From DATHGT01 sp035317605 (lineage in GTDB: Bacteria > Methylomirabilota > Methylomirabilia > Rokubacteriales > CSP1-6), in the NCBI GenBank assembly GCA_035317605.1, contig DATHGT010000348.1:1-19641 (forward strand): DNA of 19,641 nucleotides, given 5' to 3'. A program made the position numbers and the translations under genes. Under the pieces are notes generated by a model. That model was not told where the DNA came from. It saw only the letters and a list, made by a program, of their open reading frames with translations, and searched no databases. Shown piece by piece: positions 6,868-14,627 of this stretch (positions are counted from its first letter, which is position 1; every line of letters starts with the position of its first letter).

Positions 6868-7830
6868 ATGAGCATTGATGTCCTCGCTCTCGTACGGCTC
6901 ACCCCGGAACGCGTCGCCGCGCTGACCGCGGCCGGCTATGCCGTGCGCGAGGGGACGAGGTACGCGAGCCGGATCGACGCCCTTCGCGACGGGGGCGCTA
7001 CCGTCAGGGCCGTGCTGACCAACGGGCGTGGAGGTCTGAGCGGCGACGAGATGGCCTTGCTTCCGAAGCTCGAGATCGTCTGCGCCGTCGGCGCGGGCTA
7101 TGAGGCGATCGATCTCGATACCGCCCGGCGTCGGGGCATCGCGGTCGCCAATTGCCCCGACGCGAACGCCTCGGCGGTCGCCGACTCCGCGATGATGCTG
7201 TTGATGGCGACGACCCGGCACCTCCTCCAGGCCGATCGGTTCGTACGTTCCGGTGGATGGCAAGATCAGTGGCGTGTCGACACCCCGACCATTTCCGGCA
7301 AGCGTCTCGGCGTTCTCGGGCTTGGGAAGATCGGGAGCCGGATTGCCCATCGCGCCGCGGGCGGCTTCGACATGGAGGTCGGGTATCACAACCGGACCGC
7401 CGTCACCGGATCGGCGTATCGATATTTTGACAGTCTCATCGAGCTCGCGACGTGGACCGATTTCCTGATCGCCGCTGCGCCAGGTGGGGAGGGGACACGA
7501 CACCTCGTCGACGCGGACGTGCTGACCGCCCTCGGCCCGAAAGGGTATCTTGTCAACATCGGCCGCGGGACAGTCGTCGATACCGCGGCGCTGATCGAGG
7601 CTCTGCGATCGAACCGCATTGCGGGGGCGGGCCTGGATGTCCTCGAGGGCGAACCGAACGTGCCGCCGCAGCTTCCCGAGCTTCTCCAATTCGACAACGT
7701 GATCGTCACCCCGCACGTCGCCGGGCGTGCACCGGAATCGCGCACCGCGGCGACCACGTTGCTGCTCGCGAATCTGAACGCGCATTTTTCGGGACACCCG
7801 CTGCCGTCTCCGGTCTCACTCGAAGTCTAG
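6868..7830 (+). CDS. D-2-hydroxyacid dehydrogenase (GHPR-like)
   Basis: The 320-residue cytoplasmic NAD(P)H-dependent oxidoreductase should reduce a 2-oxoacid such as glyoxylate or hydroxypyruvate, or act in reverse. The Rossmann motif GLGKIG sits at 151-156. The catalytic triad is Arg233 in NIGRGTVVD, Glu262 in LEGEP and His283 in TPHVAG. HNR after the second beta strand (174-176) hints at NADP(H) preference, as in glyoxylate/hydroxypyruvate reductases. VGAGYEAIDL near 74-83 is the usual substrate-loop region. The ATG at 6868 lies 7 bases after the DUF2182 stop; earlier in-frame starts fall within that gene. Length and motifs are normal, so an active enzyme is likely. Confidence 0.92.
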   Translation: MSIDVLALVRLTPERVAALTAAGYAVREGTRYASRIDALRDGGATVRAVLTNGRGGLSGDEMALLPKLEIVCAVGAGYEAIDLDTARRRGIAVANCPDANASAVADSAMMLLMATTRHLLQADRFVRSGGWQDQWRVDTPTISGKRLGVLGLGKIGSRIAHRAAGGFDMEVGYHNRTAVTGSAYRYFDSLIELATWTDFLIAAAPGGEGTRHLVDADVLTALGPKGYLVNIGRGTVVDTAALIEALRSNRIAGAGLDVLEGEPNVPPQLPELLQFDNVIVTPHVAGRAPESRTAATTLLLANLNAHFSGHPLPSPVSLEV

Positions 7831-7885
7831 AGAGAGGCCCACCCGTCACAAGGACCACGCGAGGGGAAACTGAAAGGAACTCGAT

Positions 7886-8371
7886 ATGGACATCCAGGTG
7901 ATTGAACAGGTCAAGATCCAGGCGCAGGTTCTGGTTCCGCTCGTCAAGGCGCTGCGAGCGGAGCTGGGCGAAGAGAGAGCGAATACGATCGTTCGAAACG
8001 CGCTCGCGGACCTGTATCGAACGTTCGGTGAGACGTGGTGGCGGGAACAGGGAGGACGCGGCCTCGGCGAAACCATGGCTTCGGCGTTCGACACCTACGC
8101 GGCGGGAGACGCACTCGAGTACGAGGTGCTCAGAAAAACGCCGGACGGTTTCGACATCAACGTCACGGAGTGTCGCTACGCGGAGTTCTACAAGGAGATC
8201 GGTGCACCCGAACTCGGATTCCTGCTGGTATGCAGCGCGGACTTTCCCGTGGCGGAGGGTTTGGGTCCCGACGTGCAGCTCACGCGCACCCAGACGATCA
8301 TGCAGGGAGCCAGCCACTGCGACTTCCGATACGCCCTCACGAAGCGAAAGGCCGGGCCTGAAACGGGGTGA
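7886..8371 (+). CDS. L-2-amino-thiazoline-4-carboxylic acid (ATC) hydrolase family protein
   Basis: The 161-residue protein resembles the ATC-hydrolase family. The characterised Pseudomonas member opens the thiazoline ring of L-ATC during conversion of DL-ATC to L-cysteine; many homologues are of unknown function. Family landmarks are an N-terminal helical region, a middle CRYAEFYKEIGAPELG block and the C-terminal GASHCDFRY signature with conserved Cys and His. AAAGGAA about 9 bases before the ATG supports the start. It is the last gene of the plus-strand run and follows the dehydrogenase by 55 bases. It converges on the MazF region. The substrate here may not be ATC. Confidence 0.85.
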   Translation: MDIQVIEQVKIQAQVLVPLVKALRAELGEERANTIVRNALADLYRTFGETWWREQGGRGLGETMASAFDTYAAGDALEYEVLRKTPDGFDINVTECRYAEFYKEIGAPELGFLLVCSADFPVAEGLGPDVQLTRTQTIMQGASHCDFRYALTKRKAGPETG

Positions 8372-8388
8372 TTTCGCACCTCAGGCGG

Positions 8389-8496
8389 TCAGGGGTCGAT
8401 GAGCTTCCTGGCCACGCCGCCGCCGATCAGCGCATCGTAGTCGGGCATCCCGTCGGCGACAACCGTCGCGGTCGAGGACGACCCGACGCGCCCCAT
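8389..8496 (-). CDS. Small ORF, possible C-terminal gene fragment
   Basis: A 35-residue minus-strand frame runs from an ATG at 8496 to a TGA at 8389, beginning MGRVGSSSTATVV and ending GGGVARKLIDP. Almost every third codon base is G or C, as in real genes of this genome. It begins 6 bases after the frame-corrected MazF stop (8503-8505). I do not recognise the family. It may be the surviving tail of a deleted gene or a chance frame, and the uncorrected MazF frame overlaps it. Confidence 0.25.
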   Translation of the reverse strand: MGRVGSSSTATVVADGMPDYDALIGGGVARKLIDP

Positions 8497-8843
8497 GCTG
8501 CCCTACAGGCCCAGCGCCGTTCTAAACTCGCAAGCAGAGTCGGGCCAAGGCGGCCGAGCCGCCGCCGCACGAGGGACCGGGAAAGCGTCATGAGTTTATC
8601 GAGACGTACCACCGATGTCCGCTTGAGTCCGGTATCCCGGAATTCCTGATGATCATCGGCGACAATCACGTGGGTCGCGGGAAGCGAGCCGTCCGGGATC
8701 ACAGACGAGAGGTAGGCGACAACGATGTCCGGCCCCATCGGATCCGGAGTAAGGATCACCGCTGGTCGGTACTTGACAGCGCTGAGGTCGGTGAACGGAA
8801 ACGGCACGAGGACGAGATCCCCTCTTCGGAGAGGGAAGGTCAG
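8427..8843 (-). CDS. Type II toxin, MazF/PemK-family mRNA interferase; C-terminus apparently frameshifted
   Basis: The N-terminal region reads RRGDLVLVPFPFTDLS, then KYRPAVILT and later GLKRTSVVRLDKLMTL and RRLGRLGP, which are the core motifs of MazF/PemK ribosome-independent endoribonucleases. There is no ATG, GTG or TTG where the protein must begin. A CTG at 8843 forms a CTGA overlap with the antitoxin stop and has GGAG 7 bases upstream, so I take it as the start. As read, the frame runs 138 residues with an odd Arg-rich tail. One added base near 8531 would give an ending in EFRTALGL and a stop at 8503-8505, a 113-residue protein of normal family length. The core is intact, so the altered tail may or may not abolish activity. 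Confidence 0.78.
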   Translation of the reverse strand: MTFPLRRGDLVLVPFPFTDLSAVKYRPAVILTPDPMGPDIVVAYLSSVIPDGSLPATHVIVADDHQEFRDTGLKRTSVVRLDKLMTLSRSLVRRRLGRLGPTLLASLERRWACRAAWGASGRPRPRRLSPTGCPTTMR

Positions 8844-9064
8844 ACCGGTTCTCCGTCTTCCAGCGTATACAGATCTTCTCGTGGATCGGCGAGGAAGTCG
8901 AAGCTCTTTCCCTTCTCGGCTACGCGCGCCAGAAGATGCGCGGGCAGATCGTCGGGAATCGTAACGACGAGCGACACGCGCTGGTGCTCTGGCAGGCGTA
9001 CGTTGCCGAGGGGCCTGAATACACCGTCTTCGAAGACCGCCTCGATCGTGCGCTCGCCCGCCAT
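8840..9064 (-). CDS. AF2212-like antitoxin (DUF104 family) paired with the MazF-like toxin
   Basis: The 74-residue protein has the typical start ERTIEAVFEDGVFRPL, then LPEHQRVSLVV and a C-terminal tail rich in Asp and Glu. This matches the AF2212-like antitoxins, in which a short beta-rich DNA-contacting part is followed by a flexible toxin-neutralising tail. GGGAGG lies about 7 bases before the ATG at 9064. The stop overlaps the toxin's CTG (CTGA), the usual antitoxin-first arrangement that ensures antitoxin is made before toxin. The coding sequence is intact although the toxin appears damaged. Autoregulation is expected from the family, but I do not see a clear operator upstream. Confidence 0.82.
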   Translation of the reverse strand: MAGERTIEAVFEDGVFRPLGNVRLPEHQRVSLVVTIPDDLPAHLLARVAEKGKSFDFLADPREDLYTLEDGEPV

Positions 9065-9206
9065 GGTCTTGTCCCTCCCGAAGCATATCGGGCTGGGTCT
9101 AGACCGTCAACAGCTCGGGTGGAAATGACTGCCCGGGAAAGCCCGGTTGACACCATCACGCGGCGGGAACGAGCCAACTCAGCGTCACCCCGGCTTGGCG
9201 GCACGG

Positions 9207-9368
9207 TTAGGTGAAGTGCCGCCATGCATCATCGAGCAACGGGTTGGAGCGGACAGCCAGGTCGTCGACGGCAGCGTGAAGGGACGGCCGGTCGATGGCC
9301 CGCGTCGAGCATCCGAACGCCAGCTTCGGCTCGATCATGCACAGCGGAGATGAACCATTCAAGTTCAT
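9207..9368 (-). CDS. Small ORF of unknown function in the 9065-9408 gap
   Basis: The 344 bases between the antitoxin and the HEPN gene hold one candidate: a 53-residue minus-strand frame from an ATG at 9368 to a TAA at 9207, containing LCMIEPKLAFGCST and ending LLDDAWRHFT. The frame is open back to about 9450, and most third codon positions over its last 43 codons are G or C. No ribosome binding site is obvious. A plus-strand frame over the same bases (about 9147-9353) also looks partly coding, so the strand is uncertain. I do not recognise either product. It could be the remnant of a longer gene. Confidence 0.3.
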   Translation of the reverse strand: MNLNGSSPLCMIEPKLAFGCSTRAIDRPSLHAAVDDLAVRSNPLLDDAWRHFT

Positions 9369-9408
9369 GGGCGGACGTGACAATGGATCAAGTTCACTCC
9401 CGAGGATG

Positions 9409-10709
9409 TCAGCCGGTAAGATCGAAAGAATTGAACTCGGCCGAAAAGTCGTTCACTGCTGACGAAGAGGCGAATCCTCGATGAGGACACTGTACTTGCC
9501 CGTCATAGCCAAGTCGTATCAGAACTCGACGAAGTAAAAATAGGTGCCACTTATCAAATTCGCGCCGAGTGACCGCGCCCCTGCTTGGCAACCTGGCGCC
9601 ATGCGCGACTGAATTCCGAAGAATTCGATAACTGTCACTCACCGTGTAGTGTTTCGGGATCTCCCATTCGAGTAATCGTTGCACCATGCTCAGAAGCTTC
9701 GGAAGCGATTTCTCAGCGTCACCGCTGAGCAGGCCTCAGCTTCCACGAGCGAACTGCGAAGGAACATCTCGATCGCGGACATAAGGGTTGCGACTTTCTG
9801 TTCCAGGTAGGGTGAGTCCTCGATGCCAGCAAGAAACGAAGGGATTCGATTCCAAAGCGGTGACTTGCGTAGTTTCACGTACTCTGCAAAGCACTGCCGA
9901 AAGATCTGCGGCAAACCATTCTTGTCGAAGTGCAGGAACGGCAGAATCGAATCCCTTCGGAAGTCTGATTCGACCGGGTTAACCACGATACGCTTGATTG
10001 GTGACCCGGAGGCGTCGAGAAGCGAGATGATGGGAAGCCCTGTGTGTTGCTTCGTGACGATACCGCAAAGGCTTGCCACGTCTCTCGCAAAGTCGATCAA
10101 TTCTTCTTCCCGCGCTTCCGGCCACGCTTCGAACGAGAGAGTCGTGAGCGCTGCCGTTCGCAGAATCCCTGCATCTAGCAGCCTACGCACCTGGGCTCGA
10201 TCGTCGCGCCACACGAAATCGACTGAGCGTCCGGAGGCAGTTACTCGCAGAAGCTCGCGACGAGAGCTGCGGCGACCCTTCTCTTGGATGTTTCCGTCTT
10301 CGAAGTCGAAGTTGTTGACGATAGCAGCAACCCGAGCCGCCGGCCGCGAATTTCCGTAGAGAATAGTCAATGGCGCGTTTACTGGTGATGCAATCGCCCA
10401 TCCGGGTTCCTCGAAAGGGCCGGAGACCGCGTTCACGTAATACGTTGGGCAATGCAGCTTAAACGGGCCGGCAGAGGTCTCGCCTGCTACTGAGAGTCGC
10501 CTTCCAAAGTTTCGAGTGAGTGGATTGCCGCTGATGCTCGTCAAAATCAGAAGACAATGGCCGCTCGCCGGGACGAGGCAGGTGACGTGGAACTCTTGGG
10601 GAGATATCTCGTCGTTGGTCTGGTCAGTAGCCTGGCTTGAGCGTTTGATAGCCGGATGGTCAATCTCCCCGTGGCGCTCCACGACACCGACCCCAGCGTG
10701 CAGAGGCAA
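9409..10709 (-). pseudogene. HEPN-domain protein (putative RNase/defence-type), interrupted by one frameshift
   Basis: Two minus-strand frames, 10709-9690 and a second open from about 9735 down to 9409, join into one protein of about 433 residues if one base is added between 9712 and 9738. The N-terminal ~310 residues are a mixed, unrecognised domain. The C-terminal part starts with a helix containing TLMSAIEMFL, and after the junction continues with LLSMVQRLLEWE and then ILRNSVAHG. R-N-S-V-A-H is the RNxxxH motif of HEPN ribonucleases, and a helix before it plus an LRN-H-G block is the usual arrangement. The layout recalls ApeA-type abortive-infection proteins, by analogy only. The start is unclear: TTG at 10709 has no ribosome binding site, while CTG at 10775 has GGAG 10 bases upstream and adds 22 residues that read naturally. 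GC and third-base GC are lower than in neighbours, suggesting transfer. Confidence 0.62.
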
Positions 10710-10771
10710 CTTCGCGTGCCGGAGAAGCCAAGCCGCGTCTTCATGGAGAGGGAAGAGTGCTGGCTTAGGCG

Positions 10772-10861
10772 TCAGATCTTACTTGCTCCAAAACTGCTGT
10801 TTGAGCGTGGACCCGGTACGTCGATATTCTGAGGCTTGACGCAACTTTCGAATCGGTTCAT
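10772..10861 (-). CDS. Possible leader ORF or detached N-terminus of the HEPN-domain gene
   Basis: A 29-residue frame starts at an ATG (10861), begins MNRFESCVKPQNIDVPG, and stops at a TGA that overlaps the in-frame CTG at 10775 of the HEPN gene. Its codon use resembles that low-GC gene more than the surrounding ones. It may be a leader peptide coupled to HEPN translation, the original N-terminus separated by a second frameshift, or chance. No strong ribosome binding site is visible. Confidence 0.22.
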   Translation of the reverse strand: MNRFESCVKPQNIDVPGPRSNSSFGASKI

Positions 10862-10903
10862 CCCAGTATTCCGCTCGTCAGCCCATCTTCAAGGCCGCCG
10901 CGG

Positions 10904-13399
10904 TTATCCCAGCGCCTCCAGCAGCGCGCGCTGGCGACTCAGGCGCTGGGGACGCTCCTGGGCGAAGCGTTGGACACCGGCGAAGATCGAGTCGGGGTCC
11001 AGGTGGGCCTCGGCGATCACGTCGGCCTCGGTGCCGCCGGTGAGCCAGACGTTTTCCTGGTCGGCGGTGAGGGAATAGTCGTCGGTCAGCGAGCCGACGT
11101 TGCGGAGCGGCCACATGCGACGGGTGCCGCTCATCACGAACATTAAGTCCTGGCGCGCCTCGGGCGGCAGCACGGCGTTTCGATAGGCTTCGGGCTGGCG
11201 GTCGAACAGCTCCTCGCTGATGGCCGCGATCACCTTCACGTTGACTCCGGCCTGCTCCAGTTTCGGCAGCACGCTCACCAGGTTGAACGTCGAGCTCGAG
11301 CCTTGCGCGACGACGTAGCCGTGGCGCGCTTTGCCGGGCGCGAAGTCGCGGATGACGTACAGACCCTTCGCGGCGGCCCGGAGATCCGTGTCGGCGAACG
11401 TGCTGCGGTCGGCCACGCGGAAGTCGGGGCGCGCGACCTCGATCACGATGACGCCGACCTTCTTTTCGCGCGCGGCGATCTCGGCGGCGGCGAAGTAGCC
11501 GGGGGCCACGTCGTTGTAGTCCCAGAAGCTCAGGTTGATGACCTGGTCGCGCGGGAAGAGCTTCCACACCTGCGGCGAGAAGATGCCGAAGTGCGTGCGG
11601 GCGTCGGCCGCGGTCTCCGGGCCCGAGTGCCCGGCGAGGATGTGGAGCACGCCCGTGCGGAACTTGCTGTCCTGGTTCTGCTGGCTCCACACGCGCGCGG
11701 GCAGGTACATGAGCGGCGTGAAGGCGCCGTAGGTGCCGCTGACCGCCCACACGCCCGCGAACTTCTCGGGATCGAGCGAGGCGCTCTGGCCCACCAGCCC
11801 GATCGCGCTCGACGCGTTACCGGCCTCCTGGATCCCGGCCTTGAGCCGTGTCCCCAGCGGGTTGGTCTCGGGGTCGTAGTGGCCCCAGATGCTGCCGTGC
11901 TCGAGGTTGATCGACTCCGAGAGATCGGCGGCGAGCGTGAGCAGGCGGTTGTCGGTGACGTGGTTCAGCCACTTGACGATCTCGGAGATTCCTCGGCGGG
12001 CGCCCGCCGTCTCGCCGGACTTCCTGAACAGCGAGACCTTGAGCTGCTTCTCCGCGCCTGAGACGGAGTTCCTCACGGTGAGGGTCTGCGGCTCTTCGGG
12101 CAGGTTGGCCACGCGGAGACGATCGTCCAGGAAGGGATCGTGTTTCACGTCGACGCGGAGCGGAAGATGGTCGGTGACGGTGTCGCCGATCCGCACGAGG
12201 TGATCGGCCAGCCAGTCGCCGAGGCCGTTGCGGTCGAGCACGGACATGACGACGTCGATGTTGGTCTTGAACTGGATCAGCCGCTCGCGAGGGTCGGTCA
12301 CCGCCCCCTGGCTGATCCCCTGGAATTCGACACCGTAACGCTCCTCGAAGGTGCGGGCCAGCGCGACGAAGTATTCCGAGTTCATCTTCATCCCGTACGG
12401 ATGGCTCGGATAGCCCACGACCTGATCGCCGGCGCCGGGAATCTTGCCGTTGACCGCGCCCGGCCAGTACCCCTTGATCGTCTTCCCGATCACGATCATC
12501 GGGCGGCGATCCGCCGGGTCCCACTCCTCCATCGTCCGGAGCGCGCCGACGATCTGGTCGTAGTCGTGGCCGTCGGTCAGGTGCAAGACGTTCCACCCGT
12601 AGGACGTCCACTGGTCGATCAGGCGGTAGCCGTCGAACTTCTTGGCCACGACCCCGCCGATCAGCGAATCGTCGATGCCGGCGTTGTTGTCGGACAGGAA
12701 GATGCGGAGCCGCTTGCCGACCTGCATCGCGATGGCCTGGGTCTTCAGCTCCTGGGCGTGACCCTCGGTCATCGCGAACTCGCCCTCGAACGCGATGATT
12801 TTCGGCGTCCCCATGGGCGCGCCGACGACGTCCCAGAACGCCGCCTTGCCCGCCGCCGTCGCGATCCCCACGCCCGAGGGGCCGCCGTTGACGTCGTTGG
12901 TCAGGTCGGTGGACTCGATGTGACCCTGCAGCGCACGGATGCCACGTCCCTTGGCCTGGGCGAACAGCGGGTGATCCGTCAAGCCCTGGTCTGACAGCAG
13001 CGTCTTGAGCGCGCCGGCGCCGCGGCGGAATCCCAGCGCGTCGACCGGCAGCATCGCGACATCCGGATCGACGTGATAACGGCGGTCGCCCGTCGCCTGA
13101 TGCTTGCGGTAGAGCGCCTGGCCCAGGATCATCCACAGCGCGTAGCAGGTGGGCGCGCAGTGTCCCGCCGCCAGCATGAACTTGTCACCGTACGGATGCT
13201 TGGGGCGCCGGTAGTCGTAGCGGAGCCCGCCCAGCTCGGGCCCGGCCAGGTGCGCGGCGACGTTGTACGGCGTGTAGGCCAGCGGCCCGCCGAAATGACC
13301 GGTTTGCGCGTAGTTGCCGAGCAGGGTGAGGGTCATGCAGGTCATGAAGCCGACGTCTTCGAAGTGCCGCCGCTCGTACGGGAGCTTCGTGCTCGTCAA
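10904..13399 (-). CDS. Large transketolase-like thiamine-diphosphate enzyme
   Basis: The 831-residue cytoplasmic protein is laid out like transketolase but is longer than the usual ~660 residues. Transketolase landmarks are AGHCAPTCYALW at 78-89, GHIES at 159-163 followed by GPSGVGIATAAGKA (about 173-186), the metal/ThDP motif EGEFAMTEGHAQ with SDNNAGI (205-242), a PYR domain from about 480 with the catalytic-type Glu525 in GIQEAGNASSAIG, and a C-terminal domain. The first metal ligand is Glu205 instead of the Asp of the canonical GDG. The start is a TTG at 13399 with AGGAAGG 7 bases before it. It is divergent from the split ThDP enzyme at 13493. Its substrate is unclear: a ketose/aldose transfer or an E1-like 2-oxoacid reaction are both possible. 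Confidence 0.85.
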   Translation of the reverse strand: MTSTKLPYERRHFEDVGFMTCMTLTLLGNYAQTGHFGGPLAYTPYNVAAHLAGPELGGLRYDYRRPKHPYGDKFMLAAGHCAPTCYALWMILGQALYRKHQATGDRRYHVDPDVAMLPVDALGFRRGAGALKTLLSDQGLTDHPLFAQAKGRGIRALQGHIESTDLTNDVNGGPSGVGIATAAGKAAFWDVVGAPMGTPKIIAFEGEFAMTEGHAQELKTQAIAMQVGKRLRIFLSDNNAGIDDSLIGGVVAKKFDGYRLIDQWTSYGWNVLHLTDGHDYDQIVGALRTMEEWDPADRRPMIVIGKTIKGYWPGAVNGKIPGAGDQVVGYPSHPYGMKMNSEYFVALARTFEERYGVEFQGISQGAVTDPRERLIQFKTNIDVVMSVLDRNGLGDWLADHLVRIGDTVTDHLPLRVDVKHDPFLDDRLRVANLPEEPQTLTVRNSVSGAEKQLKVSLFRKSGETAGARRGISEIVKWLNHVTDNRLLTLAADLSESINLEHGSIWGHYDPETNPLGTRLKAGIQEAGNASSAIGLVGQSASLDPEKFAGVWAVSGTYGAFTPLMYLPARVWSQQNQDSKFRTGVLHILAGHSGPETAADARTHFGIFSPQVWKLFPRDQVINLSFWDYNDVAPGYFAAAEIAAREKKVGVIVIEVARPDFRVADRSTFADTDLRAAAKGLYVIRDFAPGKARHGYVVAQGSSSTFNLVSVLPKLEQAGVNVKVIAAISEELFDRQPEAYRNAVLPPEARQDLMFVMSGTRRMWPLRNVGSLTDDYSLTADQENVWLTGGTEADVIAEAHLDPDSIFAGVQRFAQERPQRLSRQRALLEALG

Positions 13400-13481
13400 A
13401 GTCCCACCTTCCTGTCCTCAGGGTTGGCTCACAGTAGACCAACTCCCCCGGCTCCGGCAACGGGAGGCGCGCGGAGTGCGG

Positions 13482-13487
13482 TACGAT
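13482..13487 (+). promoter_or_regulatory. Putative -10 box (TACGAT) placed for a leaderless transcript
   Basis: TACGAT ends 5 bases before the ATG at 13493, so a transcript starting the usual 6-8 bases downstream would begin at or just inside the start codon. There is no good Shine-Dalgarno sequence at the expected spacing. On the other strand, AGTAGA at 13433-13438 (TCTACT read on minus) could be the -10 of the divergent transketolase gene. No clear -35 is seen for either. Confidence 0.35.
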
Positions 13488-13492
13488 GCCTC

Positions 13493-14011
13493 ATGCCCGA
13501 GACGACGGAAGGCCAGCTCAGTCCCGAAATCGTCCTCGCCGAGATGACGAAGAACGGGGTCACGCACGTCGTGTGGCTCCCCGACAGCGAGACCAACTTT
13601 CTGTACCAGCTCATGCAGGCCGAGCCCTCGCTGCGGCTGGTGCCGGTGAGTCGCGAGGGGCTCGCGTTCTCCGTCGCCGCCGGGCTGTCGACGGGCGGCC
13701 AGACGCCGATCATCCTGATCCAGAACACGGGGTTGATGGAATCCGGCGACTCGCTCCGGGGCTGGGCGATCGGCTTGAACGTGCCCGTGGTGCTGATGGT
13801 GGGGTACCGCGGGTGGACGCGGCACGGCGTGAACACGGACACCGCCGCCACCTACACCGAGCGGTTTCTCAACGCGTTCGGTATCAACTACTACCTCTGC
13901 GAGACCTCGGCCGACGCGCCGCGGATCTCGATCGCGTTCGAGGAGGCGCGGCGCACGCGCCGGCCGGTGGCGGTGCTGATGGCCGACGAGTACCACGGGT
14001 TCAACCGGTAG
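13493..14011 (+). CDS. ThDP enzyme, PYR-domain subunit (sulfopyruvate/phosphonopyruvate decarboxylase alpha-like)
   Basis: The 172-residue protein is a free-standing ThDP PYR domain like the alpha subunit of sulfopyruvate decarboxylase (ComD). It provides the Glu that activates the aminopyrimidine ring, here Glu55 in VSREGLAFSVAAGLSTGG. Further family features are VVWLPDSETNFL near 26-37, ILIQNTGLMESGDSL and a middle VGYRGWTRHGVNT. It needs the PP-domain partner at 14023, only 11 bases downstream, to form the active site at the subunit interface. The pair should decarboxylate a 2-oxoacid to an aldehyde. The start at 13493 lacks a good ribosome binding site and may be leaderless. No enzyme of coenzyme M synthesis is nearby, so sulfopyruvate is not assured as substrate. 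Confidence 0.85.
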   Translation: MPETTEGQLSPEIVLAEMTKNGVTHVVWLPDSETNFLYQLMQAEPSLRLVPVSREGLAFSVAAGLSTGGQTPIILIQNTGLMESGDSLRGWAIGLNVPVVLMVGYRGWTRHGVNTDTAATYTERFLNAFGINYYLCETSADAPRISIAFEEARRTRRPVAVLMADEYHGFNR

Positions 14012-14022
14012 AGGAGACGGCG

Positions 14023-14604
14023 ATGATCCAGACCGCCGACGTGCTCCGCGTCTTTCACGCGCTTCGCGAGAACGCCATCGTCGTCCCTGGCCGCGGCGGC
14101 CGCCACTGGGCGAAGATCTCGACCCAGCCCGGCCGCGACCTGCCGATGGGCGACCCGGCGATGGGCGGCCATGCCGGCTTCGCGCTCGGCGTCGCGCTGG
14201 CGCGGCCCAAGGACAAGGTCGTGTTGTTCGATTCCGAGGGCGACCTGCTGATGAACCTGGGGGTGCTGACCACAGTGGCCGAGCTGGCGCCGGCGAACTT
14301 CTACCACTTCATGCTCGACAACGAGTGCTACGCGACGACGGGCGGGCAGCCGGTGCCCAACGCCAAGAACGTGGCCTACGACGTCGTCGCGCGCGGCTGC
14401 GGCTACCCGCGCGCGTTCGCCTTCGACGATCTGCGCGCGTTCGAGACCAAGCTCGCGGACATCCTCGCCCAGCCCGGGCCGGTCTTCGTCGCCCTCAAGA
14501 TCGTGCCCGAGGTCGAGAACGTTCCGATCGGCCAGCGGACGCGCTGGCAGACGCGAACGCGCGACAAGGTGCTGGCCGACTTCCGCGAGGAATTCGGCAT
14601 CTGA
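14023..14604 (+). CDS. ThDP enzyme, PP-domain subunit (sulfopyruvate/phosphonopyruvate decarboxylase beta-like)
   Basis: The 193-residue protein is the pyrophosphate-binding half of a split ThDP decarboxylase (ComE-like), partner of the PYR subunit just upstream. It has MGDPAMGGHAGFALGVALA (42-60) and the ThDP/Mg motif FDSEGDLLMNLG (69-80), ending at DNECYATTGGQP (99-110), where Asn100 should bind the metal. In the canonical motif GDGSLLMNLG the metal-binding residue is Asp; here the aligned triplet is S-E-G, so Glu replaces it, as also seen in the transketolase-like enzyme next door. GAGGAG lies 7 bases before the ATG at 14023. The following reductase gene starts 23 bases after the stop, so the three genes probably form one operon. 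Confidence 0.87.
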   Translation: MIQTADVLRVFHALRENAIVVPGRGGRHWAKISTQPGRDLPMGDPAMGGHAGFALGVALARPKDKVVLFDSEGDLLMNLGVLTTVAELAPANFYHFMLDNECYATTGGQPVPNAKNVAYDVVARGCGYPRAFAFDDLRAFETKLADILAQPGPVFVALKIVPEVENVPIGQRTRWQTRTRDKVLADFREEFGI

Positions 14605-14627
14605 CGGCAGACGCCGGGGGAGGACGT

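Noticed and set aside
8649..9128. Plus-strand frame across the MazF-antitoxin locus
   Set aside because: It is antisense to two recognisable toxin-antitoxin genes and has no motif of its own.
9224..9484. Plus-strand frame in the 9065-9408 gap
   Set aside because: Composition is Arg/Ser/Gln-rich and it runs into the HEPN gene on the other strand; the minus-strand frame there has a slightly better coding signature, though neither is certain.
9690..10709. Treating the two HEPN-region frames as separate complete genes
   Set aside because: The upstream frame ends in the middle of a HEPN-like helical domain and the downstream frame supplies the missing RNxxxH helix without its own ribosome binding site.
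11303..12994. Plus-strand frames opposite the transketolase-like gene
   Set aside because: Antisense shadows without motifs; the minus strand is one continuous 831-residue enzyme.
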